Origin: Pristionchus mayeri | Lineage: Eukaryota; Nematoda; Chromadorea; Rhabditida; Neodiplogasteridae | Direction of reading: 5' to 3' | Length of the DNA stretch: 64,000 nucleotides | Assembly (NCBI GenBank): GCA_036245805.1 | Contig: BTRK01000003.1 | Location: 20,301,292 to 20,365,291, forward strand | Part shown: positions 55,745 to 64,000 of the stretch, in pieces | How the letters are laid out: each line of letters starts with the position of its first letter | Numbering within the stretch: position 1 is the first letter of the stretch | The notes under the pieces: model-generated | Databases searched by the model: none | What the model was told of the DNA's origin: nothing | Seen by the model: the letters and a program-made list of their open reading frames with translations, nothing else | Program-made: the position numbers and the translations under genes

Positions 55745-58517
55745 CTACTCCTCATCAGTCATATATCCTAGGGCCTCGTCTGCCATCGAATTGAGGAGAG
55801 GGAGATGAGGAAGAGGAGGGGGGAGGAGGGCGTCGTCCTCGCCCTCGTCGTCGTTCTCGGGCGCCTCCTCCTCCAAGTTGCTGTCGACTCCATGAGGACG
55901 AAGAGGACGGGTGAGTGTCTCCCACAACTTCTTAATTAAAAATGGTTCGTAAATTGATTACCTCTCCTTGTTTACCTTTTGTTCGGCGAGAGCAATTTTT
56001 CTTTTCTTCTCCGTAGTCTCTGGGCTCTCGATCATCCTTCCTCGTACCTAGGGTAGGAGTGTAGGCGCGTTTTTTTATATCACAATCCGAACCAGGTACG
56101 TGAGATTCTTGACGTCAGTCCTCCAAGTGTGGGTAGCATCTTTCCTCACTTTCCTCCACACTTTGTTTTTATGGGACGGATTGGTGTATGATTTTTTTCC
56201 CACATGAAAGAAACATTTAGTGCAGGTTATTAGAATTGCTCTCCTACCACTGGTCTCGTTCCGTCAATCACACCCTGTTTGAGATGATTCCAGTGCAGTA
56301 TAGTTAATCGAGTGCGCATTTCGTGTCCAGATCTATTTAATGGTTTCAATATTTACCTTAGAAGACTAAATACCTGACGTAAAAATAATCCTTCGGCGCG
56401 TATCTCCAAGCGAGAGCGTTTATGCTCTCACAAGGAGATGTCTGCAGAATCCATGAGACAGATGCGATATCCTCGATATTCTTGCTGGTGAATATCTATA
56501 TGTATTTATTGCGAGAGAGTGATAATGGGAGGGGGTTAGATATGATAATACCTGTTCCTCTAGCCTATCTATGATCCTTTTAGTCTTGATATAATATTCT
56601 GGATTGTACGAGGACGTGTGGCCACACTCGTTGATGAGCTTGAACGAGGGATCCTAGAATAATTCACGAAAACTTCGCCCATGCTGTTTTTTTTCTAATA
56701 TCACACTTGATCGAATCTGTGTTTGCCCTGAATGCAGAGGAGAATGGCCCTGAACTTCTCCTGTGCCAACTCCCCATTGCCTTGAGCACTTATCACGGCA
56801 TCATAGCATCGGTTTATGATTGGTTTTACCCAAAATCTAACCGATTCCATATACTTGGCCTTGCATACCTAGAATGACACTGATTCTCTTCCATTGCCAT
56901 ATCTACCGAACTCACTGTGAGAAGAGTCATAGTGATATTTCTGAAGAAGTGCCAGGGATCATAGAAGTGTTTGATCCCTGGGTACTTCTCCTTCATCATC
57001 TTGGCCACAGCAGAGTGTCTATCCGTCACTACACTTGCAATTCCCTTCGATCCTCCAATCATGAGAGAGAGCTCCCGTAGCCCTTGCTCCAGTGCAGCCA
57101 CCTAACATTTTGTTCACCTATTGGTTCGAAATGTGACAAAAACACCTCCATTTTAGCTGAGCTTCCTGTTTCACTCTTGTGGATTAGCACATAGTGAATT
57201 GCCTCTCCCGTCTCTGCATTCAGTAGGAAGTAACGGCAGTAGGCCGCCGAATAACCGCGCGAATCGAATGAGCCGTCTCCACAAATATGTATCTTTTCTC
57301 CCTTCAATTCCCTTTCTATTATTAAAAGTATTCTAATCGAACCTTGGCAACTCTCTTCCGGAGTTCATCGATTAGTTCTCCTTGTTTCTTGAAGAATAAT
57401 TCATCCACTGCAGGACTAACGTAGAACTTCTTCAAACGGTGGAATGAAGTGGTAGAGAGGGGAGTCATTCCACTCATCATGAGAAGAAGCCTCAGTTTCT
57501 TCAATGAATACTTATTGAAGCGTTAGCGTATAGGAAATACTGACCGTGCCTCCAACTGCCGATAGTATAGCTCCTGAGACGAAATCTACATTGATCTTAG
57601 GCAGTTTCTCCTTATTCGAGGCCTTAGATGTCTTCAAGACGGGGCTACTATGCCATGTGGCAGTGAAATCACATCTGTTGCACTCCCTCGTGCATGATGC
57701 CGCGAGTCCTACCATGTGGAAGGATAGATGACATTGTCCCTGTTCGCACTTGGGACACTCTAGGAGGAGGGAGGTCAATGACTCCTTCGACACTATCATG
57801 TAGTTCGATAGAGGGACACTTTCGATGCGGGGAGTGGCAGGGGTAGGAGGAGTCCATTCGGAGCTTTCGTTCATATCTCGAGCCTTCAAGTAGTTATCAA
57901 AAATACCTCATTTTTTTAATAATCTAATTTGAGTTAGTTTAGTGCGAGATGGAATGCAGTAATGATAATTAATGAATACCTGTTCAGGTCGGCAACAGCA
58001 GACGCAGCAGAGAAGAGGAGATCGAGTTAGGAGTGGAGGAGGACGGACGTAAGACGGAAGAGAGGATTGAAGAGGACGAGGGCGAGGAAAGACGAAGGAA
58101 GATGAAGAGGGGAAGGGCGAGAGAAGAGGGGAACAGGTAGGAGGGAGTACGATAGATGGTTGGGATACTGTAGATGGAGCAGTCGTCTCCTAAAGGCCTC
58201 TGTTTCCGTTGTATGAGATAGATAAATATATTTTCTCCCGTTTAATTGTGTATATTACTCACCACAAAGGAAGGGACAGCATCAGGTCGAAGTACGGTAG
58301 CAGTTGCCGAGTATGTGTAGTCAGAGGGGGAGAAGTGACTTGCACAGAGATAGGGACACTTGGATGCATTCACCACTGCCATGAGAGATCTTCTTCCTTC
58401 TGGGGTTGAACGGACAGCGTTTATCCACGTTGTCCGTTTCTTCTCATTTTCCGTAAATGCGTGCATCTCTTTCTGGAATTTCCTCTGATGGCACACGACG
58501 CAAGCTCGTCGTTGCAT
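55745..58517 (-). CDS. THAP-domain Kolobok transposase
   Basis: Exons 58263-58517, 57980-58189, 57545-57883, 57343-57510, 57146-57301, 56916-57101, 56707-56868, 56552-56653, 56374-56495, a terminal block within 56093-56332, 55976-56047 and 55745-55930. Residues 1-85 are a THAP zinc finger (CVVCHQ, TTWINAVR, CASHFSPSDY, AVPSFV). A Ser/Pro linker, a Cys cluster (CPKCEQGQC, CTRECNRC) and the catalytic core follow: CGDGSFDSRGYS (Asp), VVTDRHSAV (Asp), FYDPWHFFRN, TSPCESINAL (Glu). The C-terminus is acidic. Between 56093 and 56260 the frame needs either a 104 bp intron with a weak acceptor or a one-base frameshift (see findings), so activity is uncertain. Confidence 0.82.
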
Positions 58518-58644
58518 CTGATAGGGAGGATTACATTAGCAGACGATATAGTATCGACGATAGTTTGCACATGAATATTACATTTCAATTAGCAATACTA
58601 GCTTGTGGGTATACAAATACTTTATCATTTAGTCCATGACATAG

Positions 58645-59379
58645 CTATTCTTCATCGAATAGCGCAGATGGCTTGAAGCCGGTGTAATGTCCATCGGCAC
58701 TTGGCCATTTCTTCCGGACGGCATCGATGACACAAGCGGGGAGTCGAACTCTCTGTCCTCGTCCGAGTGGTCCGAGAAGAGAGGCCACTATCACTCGATA
58801 GCACCCGTGTCTTCTCGCCCTCAATAGTAAGTTTCATTCTTTCTATCCATGGTATCTATTTGATTGATATAGTGTATTCCGGATACAATAGCCTTTCAAT
58901 AGAGTAAACGATTGTTGGAAAGGGGAACTCACTGATTCGCATCGATGGCCACATGTCCACTCGCATAGCCGTAGAGGGCAACTGCAGCTTCCGTACCCTC
59001 AAGTGAGTGATTGAGATGAAAGTTATCAACAATAGGAAGTATAGTAACTAACCGCTTCTGTGAGCAGGTACTCCTTGAAGTATTGATCCTGCGTAATGCA
59101 GGCTTTCCTACCGTGGTCCTTCAGCTTATCCAGCAATCCCTCCTTGAAGAGATTTCCTTTCTTGAGAAGAGGGTAGAGAAACAGCGATTTGCAGCAGTAA
59201 TCGTGCTTTTCCTCGAGATCTCTAGGGGGACAACGAGTGCAGGAACACTCCACAGTCTTCTCGAGGTCAACCCCATCTGCGAAGATCTTCTGCTCCCTCT
59301 CCTTGGCTGCTTTGATTCTAGCCAGAATCTTGTCCGCTTGCTTGGGGTCGGGGAGAAAGGGATCGGGAAGTGATGTCAT
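58645..59379 (-). CDS. P2X7-type zinc-binding domain protein carried by the transposon
   Basis: Three exons (59053-59379, 58933-58997, 58645-58819) give 188 residues. The order matches the cytoplasmic zinc domain of P2X7 and its stand-alone relatives: CSCTRCPPRDLEEKHDYCC near residue 45, CITQDQYFKEYLL, then RRHGCYRVIVASLLGPLGRG, RLPACVIDAVRKKWPSADG and HYTGF near the end. No membrane helices, so it is not a channel. It lies inside the Kolobok ends, upstream of and in line with the transposase. The 127 bp gap would suit a nematode operon with trans-splicing, which is inference. Its job in transposition, if any, is unknown. Confidence 0.75.
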
Positions 59380-59759
59380 CTAGAGATCAATCAATCGATC
59401 AATTAGTGATACAATAATGTAACTTGTGTAATGAAAAAAAAACAATCAAGACAATGATAAAATCGTTTGAAAAGAGCTGTTTGTCCCATTCTTTGCGTAC
59501 GTGCATCTTTCATCGATTGACTAGACACTTGTCTAAAGGGTCAGAATAGAGACTCAAACGAATGATATACAATCATGATTGTTCACCGGATTGAATTTGT
59601 ACGGAAAATCGAATTCTTCAATCTCTTTATTGTACTGTTTTGTTGTATTGCATTGTAAAAATGAAAATGTTTGATAAAAGAAATGGAAATGAGTGTCACA
59701 ATATGCTAAATAGGTTTCCCTCATTGCATTAATGCAGAAACCACCGCGGCAAAATGTTA

Positions 59760-59832
59760 GTCCTCGGCGGGAATCGAACCTGTCCCTTTCCCACTCTCGT
59801 TGTCGCCGCTCTACAGATCGAACTAGAAAGAG
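59760..59832 (-). other. tRNA-like sequence near the right Kolobok end
   Basis: On the minus strand TAGTTCGATCTGTAGAGC and GGTTCGATTCCCGCC resemble A and B boxes at tRNA spacing. The arms do not fold into a full cloverleaf, so I regard it as a relic. Confidence 0.4.
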
Positions 59833-60115
59833 GAGAAAGAGGTAGTGAGATAGTGTGCGCTGCGCAATCTTTTCGCAGCTATTTCCCTGAGCTATCAATT
59901 ACAGTACCCGTGCGCGTATCTCCCTTGATCTTTGATCTCCGTTTTTCAAATTTTGGCTTTCTATTGTCGTTCAAGGAATAAATCCGGATATATCTTTAGT
60001 AAACGAAGTTCATTTTCCCTTTCCTCCTCCTTTAAGGACCAATTAGGAAAAGCAGACCAGATTTGAAAATGTCGTTATTTCTCTATTCCTACTCAAATAC
60101 TGAAAAAAAACTCAC

Positions 60116-60155
60116 TTGTTTGCATACTTGGAAAGATCTGGAGACTCTCTAAATG
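60116..60155 (-). pseudogene. 3' scrap of an F-box exon 4 (F4)
   Basis: Minus strand encodes SPDLSKYANK up to donor GTGAGT, matching SPNESKHAYK at the end of exon 4 of F3 (61113). The intron that follows (60037-60115) also matches the F3 intron. The homology is cut at 60156 where the inverted repeat begins. Confidence 0.65.
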
Positions 60156-60562
60156 TGCCATAGGGATAGAGAGTAGGGAGGAGTGAGAGACGCGACTCCG
60201 ATCTCACCATTCTACCCTTGGTTGGGTGCATCCTCTCTGAAGAGGAACTCCCGAAATTAGATCAATTCAGAGTGCCGTGTAGTAGTATGCAAGAATGTTG
60301 ATCATTAATTGCATTTCTTCATTTCTTCTTGAGTTATATTTTACTTAAATTATGTTCTTCGCAAATCGTATATCTCAACCCTTAATTTGTGTAGCGATTC
60401 CAATATTCAATTTATATCTTCTAGACCCTAATCTGTAATGAAGAGACTCGTGTTCTACAAAAGTGAGAATCTCCCAGTGAAAAGAAGTAAAATACCGTCC
60501 AATTATCTATCCAGAGAGGTTTGTTCTCAATCAAACTTGTTTCAAATTCTGTTTGAAGACCG
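60156..60562. repeat. Left arm of a 407 bp inverted repeat
   Basis: Apparently an exact reverse complement of 61762-62168, with no gaps. Carries the upstream region, exon 1 and donor of F3 in plus orientation. Confidence 0.9.
60438..60518 (+). pseudogene. Inverted copy of F3 exon 1
   Basis: Encodes MKRLVFYKSENLPVKRSK and on to the donor GTTTGT, identical to 61806-61886 but on the plus strand. No F-box exon follows, so a transcript from here would not give a full protein. Confidence 0.8.
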
Positions 60563-60809
60563 GGTGCAAATTGATTGCGAATTGAACGTTTCCCATTCAA
60601 ATAGAGGCCAAATAGAGGACCGCTTTGCGAAGTGATCGAATTGAGGAATGATAAATGAGAGTTTCGCTTTCGAATAGACAACTCTACTTACTATTATATA
60701 ACATCGGGAATCCGTTTTGAACACTGAGAGATCACGGGAAATAATGAGAGAAAATTCACTATGGGTCAACTAATACGCTACTTAACAGGGTTTCCCTTTT
60801 TTTTACTAA

Positions 60810-61026
60810 AGTTGCCCAACAAGGACGAAATTGACCCATTATTTTTTGTCCTCCATCGAATAGCCGATGGTTGAATTAGTATAGAATGAATATACAAAAA
60901 TGCTAAAAATCAATAATACCCTCAAGGGAAAGCCGGAAATGATCCGCGCTCTCTCACTTTTGCATACTCTCTCGTGCACACGACGGGATCAGGATGAGAT
61001 CAGGGTTTCGTCCTTGTTGGGTAACT
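60810..61026. mobile_element. MITE with AGTTGCCCAAC ends in F3 intron 4
   Basis: 217 bp; inverted ends AGTTGCCCAACAAGGACGAA and AGTTACCCAACAAGGACGAA, with TTAA on the right and CTAA on the left. The bases around it match those around the MITE/Kolobok cluster in F4 intron 4. Confidence 0.7.
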
Positions 61027-61112
61027 TTAAGGGCCAATTAGATGATGCGAGCCAGAGTTGGCAATGGCGTGTTTTTTTATCCTCTCTGATTCCAATACTG
61101 AAAATAGCTGAC

Positions 61113-61886
61113 TTGTATGCGTGCTTGGACTCATTCGGAGAGTCCCAAAAGGCGCTGAACGAAACAAATAATTTGTTGTAAGTGACCGGCTTGAGGATAT
61201 TATAGATAACTTGAAGATTCACTTCATCTCTTGTCCCACAGGCGTACTGAAATTGTTTGTAAATTCATGTATGCCTAGTCATAATCTATTTAACCCCCAA
61301 TGTAAACTATATCTACATGTAATAAATCAACGAACAAACATTCTCACATGAATTTCCAGCGAGTTTGTCTTGGCCTTTCTGAATAGTCGAAGATTGTAAG
61401 GCGTCTCTCGAATGGGATTGTTGATGAAATCGCCCCTGATTCGATATTCAATGCCTCGTCCAATCGCAGATATTGAAGGATAAAATTCCTGAAAAAAATG
61501 ACATTTTAGAAATCATAAAATTTACCGAAAAAAGAATCCTATTTATTAAATAAATAAACTAACCCAATTAACTTCAATGCTGTCGAATCTCCTCTGTCCC
61601 AATTCGAAGTCGATCGCTCTCAATTTCTTGCATGTCTTACTCAGGGGAACTCGCTCGCCAGTAGTTAGATACTCGATGATGTTGAACAAAACATCGTCCG
61701 GAAGAGATGTTAGGTTGGTCTGCAAATATCTATGACAAGAAATGCCCGAATCTCAAAACGACGGTCTTCAAACAGAATTTGAAACAAGTTTGATTGAGAA
61801 CAAACCTCTCTGGATAGATAATTGGACGGTATTTTACTTCTTTTCACTGGGAGATTCTCACTTTTGTAGAACACGAGTCTCTTCAT
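61113..61886 (-). pseudogene. F-box gene F3, first four exons
   Basis: Exons 61806-61886, 61564-61719, 61348-61488 and 61113-61246 have the same lengths and phases as exons 1-4 of F1/F2 (81, 156, 141, 134 bp) and are open. The F-box is intact (LTSLPDDVLFNIIEYLTTGE, RVPLSKTCKKLRAIDF). Exons 5-7 are not found downstream; the sequence instead enters a MITE and the inverted repeat. It could still give a short F-box protein without substrate domain. Confidence 0.72.
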
Positions 61887-62168
61887 TACAGATTAGGGTC
61901 TAGAAGATATAAATTGAATATTGGAATCGCTACACAAATTAAGGGTTGAGATATACGATTTGCGAAGAACATAATTTAAGTAAAATATAACTCAAGAAGA
62001 AATGAAGAAATGCAATTAATGATCAACATTCTTGCATACTACTACACGGCACTCTGAATTGATCTAATTTCGGGAGTTCCTCTTCAGAGAGGATGCACCC
62101 AACCAAGGGTAGAATGGTGAGATCGGAGTCGCGTCTCTCACTCCTCCCTACTCTCTATCCCTATGGCA
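61762..62168. repeat. Right arm of the 407 bp inverted repeat
   Basis: Contains the promoter region and exon 1 of F3 in natural orientation; partner of 60156-60562. The two arms are separated by 1199 bp. Confidence 0.9.
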
Positions 62169-62659
62169 TGCCTCCAAGACTGAACCCTCTTCTCTCATCA
62201 ACTCATCTGCTCCTGCTTTGTTCTTACTGAAAGATCACATCACAAGAGAAGAACAAAGTTGCTTCCACTCCCGTTTGATAAATTGAGTAAAGGACACGAA
62301 GGTTCCTTCGAAAATGCTATCAGGTGCTCGGTCATGCAACAGAAAACCACTGGTTCCGACGTAACACTTTCTGGTCAAGATCATTCTTCTGTCATCGTTC
62401 TATTGCGGTCGCTTCAAGCAATATCATGCCAAAACATTCGAATGCACTCGCGTATAATCAATGAAATCTAAGTCAATGAAAGTGAATGAGTCGATGGCCT
62501 AGGGATGACTTCGGTAGAGAAGACTTATTTCTGGCTTATCTCTCGTCGATGAGATGGATGAGAGGGTGCGCCATTTGTTCAATCATTCTCTCTCGTCTCA
62601 GCTTTTCCGGCCGGTGTGTACACGTTTAGATCCGTCTATATTCCTCTTTCTTCTCAGTT
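62169..62659. other. Intergenic DNA
   Basis: No gene that I recognise between the F3 promoter and the last gene of the window. Confidence 0.4.
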
Positions 62660-64000
62660 ATGGATCCCTCGATGGTTCCCGCCACGAAAGAAGATGTTAT
62701 CCGATTGCAAGCTGAAGTCAATCGACTGGAGTCCAAATTGGACACTCTGATCTCGCTGTTGATGCCCTCTACCGTAGCCCCTACCGTACCCACTACGAGC
62801 ACCCCGTTTGTCAAGGTCAGTAATATCCACGACAAGGATCAGACACTATAGTACTATGCTGTATCAGTGCTCTTCCTCCCCTCAGCCTCCTCCTACAGTA
62901 CCCCGTTACTGTAGATATCGTATGCTTGGTACCGTGTTGCACCCTCATTCTGGACGTTCTGGACGTGATGCAAATGTGGTATTATTTAGGTGAATCCGTC
63001 GAAGGAGGAAGGGAAAACTCTCCCTGGGCACGACGAGATGATTCGAGCAGTTCGAGTGCACGAGGCAGCCACTGCACGACTCAAGGTGAGACCGAAACTC
63101 CGAAACTGACGATGATCAATTCGTTTTCTTGAGAATCGCTCCGATGAATCGAGTCAGCGACTGAGGTATGCAGTGATGAATCAAATTTCCGAAGTTCGAC
63201 AGTGTACACGAATCTAGAATCAGCTTCTATTTCCAGGGGCGAACCAGCACTCTCGAGAACCTTCCGCAGCTGGATTCACTGGGACAACATCAAGGCGAGT
63301 CTTCCTACCTGCTTCCCAATCTCTCCTTTTCCAGGCAAGATCGTCATGGCACACATGGAGAGTGTCACTGAGACTGCGACTGCCATCTATGAGGCAATGG
63401 CCATTTCGAACGTCGAAGATTCGTATGCATTCTCAACCGAAAGAGACACGGGCGTGGCAGTTATCGAAGGCAAGACCAGAAAGGTAAGTGAGTGATGGAT
63501 GCTCGGAAGTGATTGTATCCTTCAGGATGCAATGAGATTGATCGGAAGAGGCCTGTACAACGGGAGCATGAGAATCGGATCGTTCACCTGGCCTCGGTTC
63601 TGTGAGCATCGCCAAATGATTTCTTTGATGCAATAGTGTTATTCTCGATGCTGTTATCAATCGCCGTGCAACCACTACAGTAATCCTCTCTGGTTGGAGT
63701 CCGAGATACTACAATAGTGGTCTGTTTGCACCTATCTCAAAATAATTTCGAATTTGTCGAAGAGAATCTGGGAGATCTGGTCGCGAGTGGATGGAATAGT
63801 ACCACGGGATATGTGAAGGTAAATAGTCGCCTGTCTTTGTGATGATAGATTTCATTCAGGAATTGGGAGAAATCAAGGTCTGCTTCAAGGAGATCGAGGA
63901 ATCCAAAATATTCGTCGAGTGTTGGCATGGATTCTTCTTGGATGGAGCATTCATCTCGGTTAATCGTCCCCTCGTGTGTCTCGAAGAGATCGATTGATTG
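62660..64000 (+). CDS. Unrecognised gene with N-terminal coiled coil (runs off right edge)
   Basis: Exons 62660-62815, 62990-63085, 63134-63165, 63237-63298, 63335-63483 and 63526-63601 join in phase. The product starts with a leucine-heptad coil (VIRLQAEVNRLESKLDTLIS), a Thr/Pro stretch, then a region with SWIHWDNIKASKIVMAH, DAMRLIGRGLYNGSMRIGSF and TWPRF. Further coding exons (RATTTVILSGWSPRYY; KVCFKEIEESKIFVECW) follow to the edge, but one join after 63601 is out of phase by my reading. I do not recognise the family. Confidence 0.5.

Larger units (their letters stand above)
54757..60033 (-). mobile_element. Kolobok-type DNA transposon with two genes
   Basis: 5277 bp flanked by TTAA (54753-54756 and 60034-60037). 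The ends share AGGAGGA then GAAAG.GAAA in inverted orientation. TTAA target sites and a THAP plus DDE transposase define the Kolobok superfamily. Two genes lie on the minus strand: a P2X7-like zinc-domain gene (58645-59379) followed 127 bp later by the transposase (55745-58517). A tRNA-like relic is near the right end. The left 1 kb has no gene that I can support. The element lies in intron 4 of F-box gene F4. Confidence 0.8.

Noticed and set aside
56826..57307. Frameshift between GSSAKME and VAALEQGL in the Kolobok transposase
   Set aside because: A 44 bp GT-AG intron (57102-57145) restores the frame exactly, so no mutation is needed.
63270..63335. GC-AG intron in the last gene (AAG then GCGAGT)
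   Set aside because: A normal GT donor four bases downstream (A|GTCTTC at 63298) fits the phase on both sides.

Overview
The window reads as nuclear DNA of a rhabditid-like nematode. Almost every gene is split by introns of about 30-60 bp with GT-AG ends, upstream regions are short and often carry a TATA box 40-75 bp before the start codon, and the gene content (tandem F-box, BTB, TAZ, SDR and small multi-pass membrane families) is typical of fast-evolving nematode chromosome arms. I cannot name the species. All exon models below come from reading splice sites, codon phase and comparison of paralogues inside the window; no transcript data were available. TATA boxes, TE target sites and exon phases are direct observations; family names rest on motif recognition.

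Layout. 1-2.6 kb: two small four-helix membrane protein genes (-). 2.8-7.8 kb: a broken and an intact short-chain dehydrogenase gene (-), the intact one carrying a mariner in intron 1. 8.1-10.9 kb: F-box gene F1 (-) with a 1.24 kb TA-flanked element beside a splice donor. 11.2-12.1 kb: a mini TAZ zinc-finger gene (+). 12-17.4 kb: repeat-rich DNA with a Tc1/maT (DD37D) transposon and an older transposase relic. 17.5-19.1 kb: F-box gene F2 (+). 21.1-21.4 kb: a small secreted protein gene. 21.7-24 kb and 28.2-40 kb: a tandem cluster of membrane/coiled-coil/PDZ genes (G1-G5), in which G2 is dead, G3 seems to have turned exon into intron, G4 looks like two units run together and G5 has two PDZ domains. 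24.3-26.5 kb: a BTB protein ending in a complete ubiquitin-like domain. 40-49.4 kb: a second mariner, F-box genes F5 and F6 lying in a segmental duplication, a second Tc1/maT copy and a decayed DOP1 (pad-1) fragment. 50.3-51.4 kb: a macrodomain-like protein with a C2H2 finger (-).

52.5-62.2 kb is the most rearranged part. A minus-strand F-box gene (F4) has its last three exons at 52.5-53.2 kb and a scrap of exon 4 at 60.1 kb. Its intron 4 is filled by a foldback element, a TTAA-flanked MITE and a 5.3 kb Kolobok-type transposon that encodes a THAP-DDE transposase and a second protein resembling the cytoplasmic zinc-binding domain of P2X7. Beside it lies a related truncated F-box gene (F3) whose promoter and first exon are repeated in reverse as a 407 bp inverted repeat that appears identical. 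The window ends in an unrecognised coiled-coil gene that runs off the right edge.

How the genes fit together: several families (F-box, BTB-ubiquitin-like) look like substrate adaptors for cullin ubiquitin ligases. Others (PDZ cluster, four-helix proteins, small secreted protein) are membrane or secreted proteins. The rest is DNA transposons and their non-autonomous relatives. Paralogous pairs inside the window give empty sites and intact comparators, which date several insertions and gene deaths relative to each other.
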